DNA of 64,000 nucleotides from Acidimicrobiaceae bacterium (GCA_016722025.1 JADKGZ010000003.1:124001-188000); one strand, 5' to 3'; positions 37,166 to 48,297 are shown, numbered from the stretch's first letter. The notes: a model not told the origin generated them from the letters alone. Numbers and translations: made by a program.

Positions 37166-37931
37166 ATGCCCCGCCCCCTCGCCACTGCCGCTGCGCTGTT
37201 GATCGTGGCGTCGTGCGGAGTCGTGGTGTCCTGCGGGGGTGGCGACAAGGCCGCGAACAAGAGCAGTCCCGCGGCCTCCGACGGGCCTGCCGCCACTCTC
37301 GCGGACGGCGCCGACGGCAACGGCAGTGCCGGCATGCCGGCCGAGTGCGTGCCGGCGCCGTACACGGTGGTCGCCCAGCGCGATGGTGAACAACCCGCCG
37401 GCTCGGCCACCTTCGGCGTCGTCGGCGCGGCAGCGTTGCCGATCCCGCTGGTGCCCAACAAGGCCGGCTCGCTCACCGACGCCGAAGCGATCGCGGAAGG
37501 CGCGACCACCGACCTGCTCGGTTACGTGGTCTTCTTCGGCGACGAGGAGTTCGGGCCCGACGACGTGAGCATGTTCGGCGGGTACGCGCCAGAGACTGAC
37601 GGAGCGGCACGCGGCGCCATCTCGATCTTCCCGCACACGACCGCACCATTGGTCGTGGGCGACGTGCTGACGCCGGGCACCCTCGACGGCCTCGACATGA
37701 CCACCACCCTCAATCGCGCTCCTCGATGTGAAGTTCGCTCCCGACGAGTTCACCAGCTACCTGAACGACATCGAGGGCGATGTGACGATCCTCGGCCTCA
37801 CCAGCAGCGCCATCTGCGTCGATGTGAACCTGCAGTGGGAGTACAGCAAGGGCTCGCAAGCGCTGGGCACCCTCAAGGTGAACGGCATCTTCACCGCTGC
37901 TCTGGCACCACGGAGCCTGCCCTTCAACTGA
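37166..37931 (+). CDS. Hypothetical lipoprotein with one frameshift
   Basis: About 254 residues after repair. A signal peptide with lipobox VVVSC, a short Ala/Gly/Asp linker, then a soluble domain of unknown family. Near 37715 removal of one A from CTCAATCGC rejoins TTL to IALLDVKFAPDEF; the second frame stops at 37931. The original frame runs on to 38152 with no sense. Extracytoplasmic, function unknown. Confidence 0.65.
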
Positions 37932-37959
37932 CGCTGCGGCAGCCGTCGAGCCTGCTGGG

Positions 37960-37965
37960 TAGCCT
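37960..37965 (+). promoter_or_regulatory. -10 box of leaderless transcript
   Basis: TAGCCT, 6 bases before ATG 37972. Confidence 0.5.
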
Positions 37966-37971
37966 GGTCGT

Positions 37972-38316
37972 ATGCCTGCGCTGTCCACCATCATCTGGGT
38001 CGGCATCGGCGCGCTGGGCGGCTACGTGCTGTGGAAAAGTGGCATCGGCATGCTGCGCAGCTTCACCACGCCCCTCCCACCGCCGCCACCCGCCGGCGAG
38101 ATGCGCAAGATCAACGTCAAGTACCGCTGCACCGTGTGTGGGCTGGAGCTGAAGATGATGCTGGCCCCCGACGAGGACCCTCCACCGCCGCGGCACTGCT
38201 TGGAGGACATGGACATGGTCGCGCCGGTCTTCGAGTGGGCAAGTTGCCCACAGACTGTGGATAACCAGTGGTGTAACTACACCGTGTCACTGTTGTCCAC
38301 ACCCCGGTCCGAGTGA
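37972..38316 (+). CDS. Small membrane-anchored protein with zinc-ribbon-like segment
   Basis: 114 residues. An N-terminal helix (about 5-24), a Pro-rich linker (PLPPPPPAGE), then YRCTVCGLELKMM and PRHCLEDM, which give CxxC plus HC, a possible zinc site. I do not recognise a named family. The last 30 residues are compositionally different and are coded by the AT-richer DNA that holds the DnaA-box-like cluster, so the true C-terminus may be earlier. It converges on crgA with a 6-base gap. Confidence 0.65.
   Translation: MPALSTIIWVGIGALGGYVLWKSGIGMLRSFTTPLPPPPPAGEMRKINVKYRCTVCGLELKMMLAPDEDPPPPRHCLEDMDMVAPVFEWASCPQTVDNQWCNYTVSLLSTPRSE
38234..38301. other. Cluster of DnaA-box-like sites
   Basis: Four 9-mers close to the DnaA box lie in 68 bp: TTGCCCACT (minus, 38234-38242), TTGCCCACA (plus, 38244-38252), TTATCCACA (minus, 38256-38264, perfect consensus) and TTGTCCACA (plus, 38293-38301, perfect actinobacterial consensus). 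The first two form a perfect inverted repeat and a further repeat GTGTA-AC-TACAC is at 38271-38282. The stretch is about 53% GC in a 70% GC region. It could be part of an origin, a DnaA-titration site or a DnaA-regulated promoter. Confidence 0.5.
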
Positions 38317-38322
38317 CCGAGG

Positions 38323-38642
38323 TCATCGCCACTTGGCGGCAGTGAACAACCCGCAGAGCATGAACACCAGACCGATGATCACCGGGTGTTGGTGTTCTCG
38401 AACGACGGCGCACAGTAACGCAAGATGATCGCCACGGCGCCGAGGGCGAGGAACACCGCCATCAGGATCGGCACCCACTTCGGGCTCTCGTAGAACTCCT
38501 TGGGCGTCGGCGGGGTGTACCGCGACGACCTGTCGATGGAGCTGTCGTGATGCGGTGCCTCTTTAGCCATGGAGGTCACGTGGCCCACCTTGGTGCCCTT
38601 GGGAGTCACACGACCGGTCGTTCTGCGTTTCGGAGGAGCCAC
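38323..38642 (-). CDS. crgA: Cell division protein CrgA, one frameshift
   Basis: About 106 residues after repair. The first frame from GTG 38642 gives a basic N-terminus, the motif SPKWVPILMAVFLALGAVAII (first helix) and ENTNT. Adding one C to a CCC run near 38388 continues as PVIIGLVFMLCGLFTAAKWR and a stop at 38323, which is the typical second helix and WR end of CrgA. CrgA is a small two-helix divisome protein that interacts with FtsZ and FtsI-type proteins in actinobacteria. The position next to trpG and pknB is that of Mycobacterium. TAGACT 8 bases before the GTG fits a leaderless start. Confidence 0.88.
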
Positions 38643-39324
38643 GGCGCAAGAGTCTAGAGCTGTTTCGGAAACTGCAACCCATTCGACAACCGTTCACTTC
38701 AGCGGGCAGGCTGTACGGGTGCCCCGCGTCCTCGTGATCGACAGCTACGACAGCTTCGTCTACAACCTCGTCCAGTACCTCGGCGAGCTCGGCGCCGAGC
38801 CGATCGTGGTACGCAACGACCAGCTCACCGTGCAGGACGCGTTGGCGCTGGCACCAGATGCCGTGCTGCTCTCCCCCGGCCCGGGCCGGCCGGAAGACGC
38901 GGGCATCATCTGCGCAGCCATCCCCGCGTTCGGGGCCGCCGGCGTGCCGGTGCTGGGCGTGTGCCTGGGCCATCAGGCCATCGGCCACGTGTACGGCGGC
39001 TCGGTGGTGCGAGCACCCACCCTGATGCACGGCAAGACCTCGCCGATCCAACATCACGGCCAGGGCGTGTTCGAAGGGCTGGCCTCGCCGCTCACCGCCA
39101 CGCGCTACCACAGCCTGGTCATCGAGCCGGCCACGATGCCCGACTGCCTGGAGGTCACCGCCACCTGTGGCGAGATCGTGATGGGTGTGCGCCACCGCGA
39201 GCTGCCGATCGAGGGCGTGCAGTTCCACCCGGAGAGCATCCTCACCGGCGCCGGGCACGACCTGCTGCGCAACTTCCTCGCCCGCACACTGATCCGCCGC
39301 CGGCACGGGCCCGGCGCCGGCTCG

Positions 39325-41106
<1,782 letters not shown>

Positions 41107-41167
41107 TGCACTCTTTCCTGGCTGAAATCGCCACCCGAGGCTACAGACCGCGGTCGGCGAAGATCGT

Positions 41168-41240
41168 TCACACCGGTGTGAGCACCGTCACCGTCGATGC
41201 TGTCAGTTTCGGGCCACGAGCGAGCGAGCGCATCGCTCGC
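41168..41240. promoter_or_regulatory. Palindrome and hairpin between pbpA and pknB
   Basis: The 148-base gap holds a perfect 14-bp palindrome TCACACCGGTGTGA (41168-41181) and a 7-bp GC hairpin GCGAGCG-CAT-CGCTCGC (41224-41240) just after the pbpA stop. The hairpin may attenuate read-through from the upstream operon, and the palindrome may be an operator for pknB. Confidence 0.4.
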
Positions 41241-41254
41241 CGGCCGGGGGTGGC

Positions 41255-42787
41255 TCACGACTCTGATGCGAACAGGTAGTCGAGCACCTGCTTGGCGATG
41301 GGGCCGGCCAGGCGGCCGCCGGTGCCGGCGCTGATCTCGTCGGTGGTGCCCTTGATCACCACCGACACGGCATAGCGGGGGGCCTCGGCGGGTGCGAAGC
41401 CGATGATCCAGGCGTGCGACCGTTGCGGCTCGCCCTCCACGAAGTTCAGCTGCGCAGTCCCGGTCTTGGCCGCGGCCTGTACGCCGTTGGCCAGCTGCAT
41501 CGGCTTGCCGGTGCCGTTGTTGACCACGCCCACCATCAGGTCGCTGAGGATGGTGGCCGTGGTCGGCGAGATGGGCGTCTTCCACGCCTCGGGCGAGGTG
41601 CGGGTGAGCACCGCGCCGTCGTGGTCGAGGGTGGCATCCACCACGTGCGGCTTCATCATCACGCCGCCGTTGGCCACTGTGGCGGCAACCATGCACATGT
41701 GCAGCGGCACCATCAGGTCGTTGCCCTGCCCGAAGCCACCGATGGCCAGCAGCGGCAACTGGTCGTTGAAGAACGCCGCGTCGCACGGGGTGACGTTGCC
41801 GCAGAAGCTGCTGGCCACGGCACCGGGCAGGTCGATCGGCAGCTTCTCGCCGATGCCCCACGCGCGCACGCCATCGGTCATCCGCTGCGGGCCGAGCTCG
41901 CTGGCCAGCTGGGCGAACGGGATGTTGCAGCTGCGGTAGAACACCTCGGTCATCGTGCCGCCACAGGCCTTGCCGCCGTAGTTCTGGATGGGGTCGTTGG
42001 TCTGCGGCGGCACCCACTCGGTCTCGCTGGGCCAGTTGCGATCGAGGCTGGTGACACCGTTCTCCATCGCGATGCCCGTGGTGATGATCTTGAAGCTGGA
42101 GCCCGGCATGTAGTTCTCCTGATACGCGTTCGCGAGCAGAGGCTTCCCGGGGTAGTTGTTGAGGAAGTCGAGCACGTCTTCGGCGGCCTTGGTGTCGTGG
42201 TCGGCAACCTGGTTGGCATCGAAACGAGGAAGGCTCACCATCGCCAGCACCGCCCCGGTGCGCGGATCCATCACCACCACCGAGCCCTGCACCGTCTCGG
42301 TGGCTCCGTTGGCCAACTGTGCAGCGTTGAAGTCGTCGATGGCCTGGGCGGCCACCTGCTGCACGTCGGCGCGCAGGGTGAGCTGCACGCTGCCGGTGTT
42401 GTCGGCGCCACCGAACACGCTGTCGACCTTCTGCTGCGTGGTGTCGCCCATCAGCACGTCGTTCTGCGTCTTCTCCAGCTGGGTGCTGCCGAAGCTGTAC
42501 GTGTAGTAGCCGGTGATGTTGCTGAACAGGTTGCCGGTGGGGTACTCGCGCTGGAACCGGTACTGCGAGTCGGGGTCGACCACGGGCACGCTGCGCGCCA
42601 CCACCACACCGTCGGCGGTGACGATGGGCCCGCGCATGCGGTTGAAGTCGCGGATGGTCTGCCGGTTGTTCTGCGGGTGTGCGTCGAGCTCTTGCTTCTT
42701 GCCCACCTGCACCACGTTGAGCGCGGCGAACAGCGCCAGGTACAGCACCAGCAACCCCGCCGCCAGCTTGCGGATCTGCTTGTTCAC
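41255..42787 (-). CDS. pbpA: Class B penicillin-binding protein PbpA
   Basis: 510 residues. An N-terminal anchor helix (about 8-28), a PBP dimerisation domain, and a transpeptidase domain with PGSSFK (catalytic Ser about 231), SCN (about 288) and KTGTA (about 448). It cross-links peptidoglycan in the periplasm, working with RodA. GTG 42787 overlaps the rodA stop (GTGA), so both are coupled. A cysteine pair in the domain (KACGG, FCGNVTPC) may be oxidised. Confidence 0.94.
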   Translation of the reverse strand: MNKQIRKLAAGLLVLYLALFAALNVVQVGKKQELDAHPQNNRQTIRDFNRMRGPIVTADGVVVARSVPVVDPDSQYRFQREYPTGNLFSNITGYYTYSFGSTQLEKTQNDVLMGDTTQQKVDSVFGGADNTGSVQLTLRADVQQVAAQAIDDFNAAQLANGATETVQGSVVVMDPRTGAVLAMVSLPRFDANQVADHDTKAAEDVLDFLNNYPGKPLLANAYQENYMPGSSFKIITTGIAMENGVTSLDRNWPSETEWVPPQTNDPIQNYGGKACGGTMTEVFYRSCNIPFAQLASELGPQRMTDGVRAWGIGEKLPIDLPGAVASSFCGNVTPCDAAFFNDQLPLLAIGGFGQGNDLMVPLHMCMVAATVANGGVMMKPHVVDATLDHDGAVLTRTSPEAWKTPISPTTATILSDLMVGVVNNGTGKPMQLANGVQAAAKTGTAQLNFVEGEPQRSHAWIIGFAPAEAPRYAVSVVIKGTTDEISAGTGGRLAGPIAKQVLDYLFASES

Positions 42788-44160
42788 GCGCGGGCGGCCT
42801 TGCGCTCGGCGCGCCGCAGGCGACGTGCTTCCATGCGCTCGGAGATGGTGAGCTCGTCGGGGGTCTCGCCACGGCGGCGAGCGCCCGAGTCGCTGATGCG
42901 CAACAGCAGCGCCAACAGGATGTAGTTGGCCAGCAGGCTGCTGCCGCCGTAGCTGACGAACGGCAAGGTGATGCCGGTGAGCGGCACCAACCGCAGCACG
43001 CCGCCGATGATGATGAACGCCTGCATGCTGATGATGGTGGTGAGGCCAGTGGCCAGCAGCTTCTCGAACGGCCGATCGGCACGCACCGCCACGCGCAGGC
43101 CGGCACCCAGCAGCAGCAGGAAGGCGATGATGACCGCGGTGGCCCCGATGAGGCCCATCTCCTCACCGATGGCGGCGAACACGTAGTCGGTGCTGGCTGC
43201 CGGGATCTTGGATGGGTTGCCCAGGCCCAGGCCGGTGCCGGCCGTGCCACCGTTGGCGAACGCGAACATGGCCTGCGCCGGTTGGTAGCCCTTGCCCTCG
43301 TACTGGCTCCAGGGGTCGAGCCAGATGTCGACACGGGTTTGCACCACCTCGAACATGCGCCACGCGATGTACGCAGCACCGCTGAAGATGACCAACCCCA
43401 GCACCAGGTAGATGGCGCGCTCGGTGGCCACCCACATCATCACGGTGAACAGGGTGAAGAACAGCAGCGCCGAACCGAGGTCTTTCTCGGCCACCATCAC
43501 CGCAACGGCGAAGGCCCACGCCAGCGTGATGGGCAGCACGTAGCGCAGCTCGGGAATGCGGATGAACCCGAACCGGCGGGTGCCGGCAGAGATGAGCTCG
43601 CGGTTGTCGGCCAGGTAGGCCGCGAAGAACAGGGCGAGCGCGATCTTGGCGAACTCGCCCGGCTGGAAGTTGACCGGCCCGATGCTGACCCAGATCTTGG
43701 CGCCGCCCACGCTGCTGCCGATGCCGGGAACCAAGGGCAGCATCAGCAACCCGGCGCCCACGAACAGGAACGTCCACTTGTAGCGCGCGAGGTCGGGCGG
43801 GCGCTGCACGATGAGCAGCGTGAGCACGAAGGCCACGATGGCGATGAACGACCACGTGGTCTGCAGTGCTGCGCGTCGCTCGCTGAGGCGGGCGATCATC
43901 ACGTAGCCGATGCCGTGCAGCATCACGGCCAGTGGCAGCAGCGTGCCATCGGCGCCGCGGGCGAGCAGGCGAGTGGCGATGTGCGCGGCGATGAGCATGC
44001 CCAGCAGGGCGATGAGGAACGGCACCAGCGTGGCCGGCATCGTGGAGTTCTTGCCCAGCGAGGCCAGCACGAACGCGACCGCCGAGATGCCGGCGGCCAT
44101 GACCACAAGCCCGAGTTCGCTGTTGCGGCGAGCAGCAGCGAGTGGCGACGATTGGCTCAT
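42784..44160 (-). CDS. rodA: SEDS peptidoglycan glycosyltransferase RodA/FtsW family
   Basis: 458 residues, about ten to twelve membrane helices. Conserved SEDS segments are WVSIGPVNFQPGEFAKIAL (about 160), VAEKDLGSALLFF (with the catalytic-region Asp), GTGLGLGNPSKIP and FVSYGGSSLLANY near the end. It polymerises lipid II together with PbpA. The basic tail RRLRRAERKAARA is cytoplasmic. ATG 44160 follows the pstP stop by 3 bases. RodA is preferred to FtsW because of cluster position. Confidence 0.93.
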   Translation of the reverse strand: MSQSSPLAAARRNSELGLVVMAAGISAVAFVLASLGKNSTMPATLVPFLIALLGMLIAAHIATRLLARGADGTLLPLAVMLHGIGYVMIARLSERRAALQTTWSFIAIVAFVLTLLIVQRPPDLARYKWTFLFVGAGLLMLPLVPGIGSSVGGAKIWVSIGPVNFQPGEFAKIALALFFAAYLADNRELISAGTRRFGFIRIPELRYVLPITLAWAFAVAVMVAEKDLGSALLFFTLFTVMMWVATERAIYLVLGLVIFSGAAYIAWRMFEVVQTRVDIWLDPWSQYEGKGYQPAQAMFAFANGGTAGTGLGLGNPSKIPAASTDYVFAAIGEEMGLIGATAVIIAFLLLLGAGLRVAVRADRPFEKLLATGLTTIISMQAFIIIGGVLRLVPLTGITLPFVSYGGSSLLANYILLALLLRISDSGARRRGETPDELTISERMEARRLRRAERKAARA

Positions 44161-44163
44161 CGA

Positions 44164-45339
44164 TCAGCCGCCGGTGGGAGGCGGCGAGGTGGAGGCCAAG
44201 GTGGTGGTGGGGGCACTGGTGGACGTGGTGGCGCGCACCGACGTGGTGGTGACCACGGTGGTGCTGGTGACCACGGTGGTCGAGGTGGGTGACGGTTCGT
44301 TGTCGGCGTTGTGGCGCACCACCAGCACGAGCGTGACGGTGAGCATCGCGATGACCCCGAGGGCCAGCAAGAACAGCAGGCCACCGACGCCGAACCGGCG
44401 CCGTGGCGAGTCGGTGTCGACCATCGGCAGCGCAGTCGTGACGGCGCCTGCGGCAGCAGCCGGCGACCGCGTCGCCCCAGGGCCGAGTGCGGGTTCCGAA
44501 GTGCCGGCTTCGGCGTCGATGAGGCGCTCGTGGACGCCGTTCTCGCCCCACGCCACATCGACATCGAGATCGACGGCGTCGCTGGGCGGTTGCTCGCCTT
44601 CCAGCACATCCACCACCACGATGGTCACGTTGTCGCGGCCGCCGCGCTCGTTGGCCGCCGCCACCAGTGCATCGGCAGCACCCTGCGGTGTGGGGCAGGC
44701 GGCCAGCAGTTCGACGATCTCCTGGTCGTCGACTTCGTCGACCAGGCCGTCGCTGCACAGCACGTAGCGATCGCCCTGCACGAACGGCAGCACCCAGGTG
44801 TCGACGCGCACGGTGGGCTCGATGCCCAACGCCCGCGTGACGATGTTGCGCCGCGGATGAGTGCGCGCCTCGGCCTCGGTGATGTGGCCGGTGGAGACCA
44901 GCTCCTGCACGTAGCTGTGGTCGAGCGTGACCCTGCGCAGTCGACCGGCACGCATCACGTACGTGCGGCTGTCGCCGACGTTGAGCAACGCCAACCGCCG
45001 CTGACCATCGGCCGCGGCGAGCACCACCATCGCGGTGAGCGTGGTGCCCATGCCCCGCTGGGCGGCATTGCTGTGCGCGCCCTGGAAGATGGCGGCGTTG
45101 GCCTCGACCACGGCAGCGATGGCCACGTCGACCGAGTGCACGCCCGCGCCCAGCCGGTCGCGCAGCATGGTGGCGGCGATGGCGCTGGCCACCTCGCCCG
45201 CCTGGTGGCCGCCCATGCCGTCGGCGACGCCGAACACCAGCGGCTCGGCAACGAACGAGTCTTCGTTCTCCGTGCGCACGCGGCCGGTGTCGGTGGCGGC
45301 ACCCCACGCCAGCGCAGGGGTCGTTGGCAGATCGGTCAC
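44164..45339 (-). CDS. pstP: PP2C-family protein phosphatase PstP
   Basis: 391 residues from GTG 45339, 7 bases after the fhaB stop. The metal-binding motifs of PPM phosphatases are present: TENEDSF (about 26), DGMGGH (about 43), GDSRTY, CSDGLVDEV and RDNVTIVV (about 235). A linker leads to one membrane helix (about 328-350), and the outside tail is Thr/Ser-rich (TSTTVVTSTTVV). It dephosphorylates PknB and its targets. The open frame extends upstream into fhaB without similarity. Confidence 0.94.
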   Translation of the reverse strand: MTDLPTTPALAWGAATDTGRVRTENEDSFVAEPLVFGVADGMGGHQAGEVASAIAATMLRDRLGAGVHSVDVAIAAVVEANAAIFQGAHSNAAQRGMGTTLTAMVVLAAADGQRRLALLNVGDSRTYVMRAGRLRRVTLDHSYVQELVSTGHITEAEARTHPRRNIVTRALGIEPTVRVDTWVLPFVQGDRYVLCSDGLVDEVDDQEIVELLAACPTPQGAADALVAAANERGGRDNVTIVVVDVLEGEQPPSDAVDLDVDVAWGENGVHERLIDAEAGTSEPALGPGATRSPAAAAGAVTTALPMVDTDSPRRRFGVGGLLFLLALGVIAMLTVTLVLVVRHNADNEPSPTSTTVVTSTTVVTTTSVRATTSTSAPTTTLASTSPPPTGG

Positions 45340-45346
45340 GCGTGCC

Positions 45347-45871
45347 TCACTGCGCCTCGAAGATGGTGCTGCCGATCTGCACACGATCACCGATGGTGAG
45401 CTGCAGTGGCGCGGTGAGGCGCCCACCGTTGACGTGGGTGCCGTTGGTGCTGCCCAGATCCTCCACCCACACGGCACCGTCGCGCGCGAACAGCCGCGTG
45501 TGCAGCTGCGAGGCGAACGTGTCGTCGGGCAGCCCGATGGAGCAACTGGGCGCGCGGCCCAGTGTGAGCTCGCCGGCGATGGGGTAGGCAGAACCCTTGC
45601 GAACCTTCGGCTCCAGCACCACCAGGCGGCTGGGCGTGCCGCGCTTCGCCCGCACCCCCTTCGCCGGCTTCACCGGCTTGGCCGGCGCCGGCGGCCGTGA
45701 GGCCGGCAGCGTCGCGTCGTGAGTGGCGGCCCGAGCATTGCCCGGTGAGGGTTGCACGCCCAGCCGCGGCCCACGAACCTCGCTCCACACCGCCCACAGC
45801 ACCCGGGCGAAGAACAGGTAGAGCAGCGCCAGCAGCGCGTAGTTGAGGATGTTGAGCTGCGCCTCGCTCAC
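45347..45871 (-). CDS. fhaB: FHA-domain protein FhaB (FipA-like)
   Basis: 174 residues. An N-terminal membrane helix (about 8-28), a basic Pro/Ala linker, and a C-terminal FHA domain with LTLGRAPSCSIGLPDD, SQLHTRLF and DLGSTNGTHVNG. FHA domains bind phosphothreonine, so it is expected to dock PknB-phosphorylated proteins near the membrane. GTG 45871 overlaps the fhaA stop. Confidence 0.92.
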   Translation of the reverse strand: MSEAQLNILNYALLALLYLFFARVLWAVWSEVRGPRLGVQPSPGNARAATHDATLPASRPPAPAKPVKPAKGVRAKRGTPSRLVVLEPKVRKGSAYPIAGELTLGRAPSCSIGLPDDTFASQLHTRLFARDGAVWVEDLGSTNGTHVNGGRLTAPLQLTIGDRVQIGSTIFEAQ

Positions 45872-46530
45872 GAGGCCTCGAACCGCATGTGGATGCTGCC
45901 CACGCTGACGATGTCGCCATCCACCAACACCCGCTCACCTTCGATGCGGACGCCGTTGACCTTGGTGCCATTGGTGCTGCCCAGGTCGACGAGCGCGAAC
46001 GCCGAGCCCGCCGGGCGCACCTCGGCGTGGCGCCGGCTGACGTTGGCATCGTTGACCGGAATTGAGCACTCGGGCAGGCGACCGATGGTGAACACCTGCT
46101 GGCCCAGCGTGATGCGCTCGCCGCTGGGCAGCACCAGTGCGCCGGCGCCGACGCCGCCACCGGACTCCTTCATGCGGCTGGTGATGGAGAAACGACCCGG
46201 CTTGAGCGCGTTGTCGACCACCATCTCGACCTGGACCGGCCCCATGAACAGGTATCCCTCGGCGCGGGCGTACTCGCGGGCGGTCTCGCACAGCTCGGTG
46301 TTGAGCGCTTCGTCGATGTCGGCGAAGGCGGCGTGGTCGCGAGCGCTCAAGCGCACCGCGAACACGTTGGGCACGATGCGCCGGCCCTTCACATCCACGC
46401 TGCGATGATCGTCCATCTCGCGCAGAACCCTGCGGCCCAATTCGACGGGACGGATGCTGGAACGTGAACCGCGGGAAAACACGCCCTCGACCATACGCTC
46501 CAAACTGTGCTCGAACGACTGCAAGCCCAT
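45868..46530 (-). CDS. fhaA: FhaA-like protein (DUF3662 and FHA domains)
   Basis: 220 residues from ATG 46530 (MGLQSFEHSLERMVEGVF). The N-terminal DUF3662 domain (about 1-120) shows RPVELGRRVLREMDD; the C-terminal FHA domain has FTIGRLPECSIPVND, SRRHAEVRP and DLGSTNGTKVNG. In Mycobacterium FhaA binds the phosphorylated MurJ-type flippase MviN and slows peptidoglycan synthesis. Here the linker between domains is very short. A TAGCCT 10 bases upstream could be its -10. It heads the leftward operon fhaA-fhaB-pstP-rodA-pbpA(-pknB). Confidence 0.93.
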   Translation of the reverse strand: MGLQSFEHSLERMVEGVFSRGSRSSIRPVELGRRVLREMDDHRSVDVKGRRIVPNVFAVRLSARDHAAFADIDEALNTELCETAREYARAEGYLFMGPVQVEMVVDNALKPGRFSITSRMKESGGGVGAGALVLPSGERITLGQQVFTIGRLPECSIPVNDANVSRRHAEVRPAGSAFALVDLGSTNGTKVNGVRIEGERVLVDGDIVSVGSIHMRFEAS

Positions 46531-46630
46531 AACAAGGTGCAGGCTAGTCGCTGCATCGGGCAGCGTCCCTGCGCCACCACGGCCTCGCTCGGCGTGCGCG
46601 CGAGGGTGGGCCGGTGCTGAGATGTGGGGC

Positions 46631-47290
46631 ATGACCGGCCTCGGCGACCGACCGCTGATCGTGCCGCCGGCCAGCCGCTGGCGGCTGCCGTCACCCGCTG
46701 CTGCCGACGAGCACGGCCTGGTCGGAGTAGGCGCCGACCTCGAGCCGGGCACGCTGTTGGCCGCCTACTGCGGTGGGCTGTTCCCCATGCCGATGCGCAA
46801 GAAGCTGATCGGCTGGTGGTCGCCCGACCCTCGCGGGGTGCTGCCGCTCGACGGCCTCGTGGTGTCGCGCTCGTTGCGTCAGAGCTGCCGCCGGTTCGAG
46901 GTGCGCGTCGACACCGCCTTCGCCGACGTGATGCGCCGCTGCGGCGACCCGCACCGGCCGCACGGCTGGATCAACGAACCGTTCATCGCCGCCTACACAC
47001 GGCTGCACGAGATGGGCTGGGCGCACAGCATCGAGACGTGGCGCGACGGGGAACTGGTGGGTGGCCTCTATGGCCTGTTGATCGGTCGCTTCTTCGCCGG
47101 CGAGAGCATGTTCCACACCGCCACCGACGCGTCGAAGGTGGCCATGGTCGCCACCGTGCAACTGCTGCGCGAGGCCGGCGCCACGCTCTTCGACGTGCAG
47201 TGGAGCACCCCGCACCTGGCATCGCTGGGCGTCGTGGAGTTGCCGCGCAGCGAGTACCTGCGCCAACTGGCCGTCGCCACCCACGCGTAG
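46631..47290 (+). CDS. aat: Leucyl/phenylalanyl-tRNA--protein transferase
   Basis: 219 residues. It adds Leu or Phe to N-terminal Arg/Lys of proteins, marking them for ClpS/ClpAP. Conserved: GLVGVGADLEPGTLLAAY, GLFPMP, WWSPDPRGVLP, HGWINEPFIAAY and GGLYGLLIGRFFAGESMFH. Two starts compete: ATG 46631 and ATG 46622, 9 bases upstream; neither has an ideal ribosome site. Divergent from fhaA, and followed by a strong hairpin. Confidence 0.93.
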   Translation: MTGLGDRPLIVPPASRWRLPSPAAADEHGLVGVGADLEPGTLLAAYCGGLFPMPMRKKLIGWWSPDPRGVLPLDGLVVSRSLRQSCRRFEVRVDTAFADVMRRCGDPHRPHGWINEPFIAAYTRLHEMGWAHSIETWRDGELVGGLYGLLIGRFFAGESMFHTATDASKVAMVATVQLLREAGATLFDVQWSTPHLASLGVVELPRSEYLRQLAVATHA

Positions 47291-47320
47291 CCTGCCGCCG
47301 ACACCGACGACATCGGTGCT

Positions 47321-47348
47321 CGGTGCCGGGGGCGAACCCCCGGCACCG
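47321..47348 (+). terminator. Terminator-like hairpin after aat
   Basis: A perfect 12-bp stem (CGGTGCCGGGGG / CCCCCGGCACCG) closed by a CGAA loop, 31 bases after the aat stop. It is the strongest hairpin in the window; no T-tract follows, as is common in this GC range. Confidence 0.65.
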
Positions 47349-47576
47349 GCTGATCGATCATGACTGCAGGTTCCCCCGCTCGGGACCCTCCACGTCACAT
47401 CCGCCTCGCCCGCTGAAGCCGCCGCTCCCGCACCGTTGCACACACATCATCGGCGCGACTCCTGCGGTCCTTGAGAGTTTCTTGAGGAATTCCCGAATCG
47501 CGATGCCCAACTCCTCTGGACCAGCGCAGCGACCGGCGCGAGCGTGATGCTTGCCCACGTACCGATGGGAGCAACG
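47349..47576 (+). other. Intergenic region upstream of the 47.6 kb lipoprotein
   Basis: No convincing gene. It holds an AT-richer patch with two CTTGAG copies 11 bases apart (47471-47476, 47482-47487) and a GAATTCC, which may be part of a promoter. A ribosome site GGGA precedes the ATG at 47577. Confidence 0.4.
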
Positions 47577-48297
47577 ATGCGCACCAGCCACGCCCTACCC
47601 GCAGTGATCGCCACTGCCGCCCTGCTGATCGGCTGCGGCAACGACGCCGGCGACACCGCATCGACCACCACCGCATCGACCACCACCGTGCCGACCACCG
47701 TGCCGACCACCACCACGACCAGCACGACCAGCCCCACCGCCACGACCATGGCCAGCACGAGCACCACCACCACCGTGGCGGCAACGACCACCAGCGAGGT
47801 CGTCAGCGATCTCCAGCCGGCCATCTGGCCCGCCGCCGATGTGGTGTTCGCCACACCGCAGGAGGCCGCTGCCGACTTCGTCGCCAACGTGCTGCACGTT
47901 GCACCCTTGTTGGGCGAGTACGTGGGGGGCGATGCACGCAGCGGGGAGATCGAGGTGTTCTCGCCCGGCGAGACCACTCCTGGCAGCCGTAGCCTGCTGT
48001 TCCTGCGCATGCTGGGCCCCAGCGACGGTTGGTTCGTCATCGGCGCGGCCAACCCCAACGTCACGATCAGCACTCCTGAGGCGAACGCCCAGTCGTGAGT
48101 CGGGCGTTGGGGGCGAGACGTTCGACCAGGTCATCACCGCCGGTGGCGCGTGGGAAACGCCATTGCCCTACACCGTGACCATCGACCTCACCGGGGCGTC
48201 GCCCGGTGACGTCCTGATGCTGCTCGTGCACGGCGACACCGGCTTGGACAACGACCCCGGCGAGTTCGGCGCCCTCCCAGTCGTGATCGACGGGTGA
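47577..48297 (+). CDS. Thr-rich hypothetical lipoprotein with one frameshift
   Basis: About 239 residues after repair. Signal peptide with lipobox LLIGC, then about 55 residues nearly all Thr/Ser/Pro/Val, then a soluble domain with no recognised family. One extra C in the GCCC run near 48089 causes a stop at 48098; in the other frame it continues as SRESGVGGETFDQVI and ends at 48297. GGGA lies 6 bases before ATG 47577. The Thr-rich linker resembles those of other exported proteins in the window. Extracytoplasmic, function unknown. Confidence 0.65.

Noticed and set aside
47651..47800. Thr-codon repeat tract as a mobile or recombination element
   Set aside because: Coding low-complexity linker of a lipoprotein; similar linkers occur in other exported proteins here.
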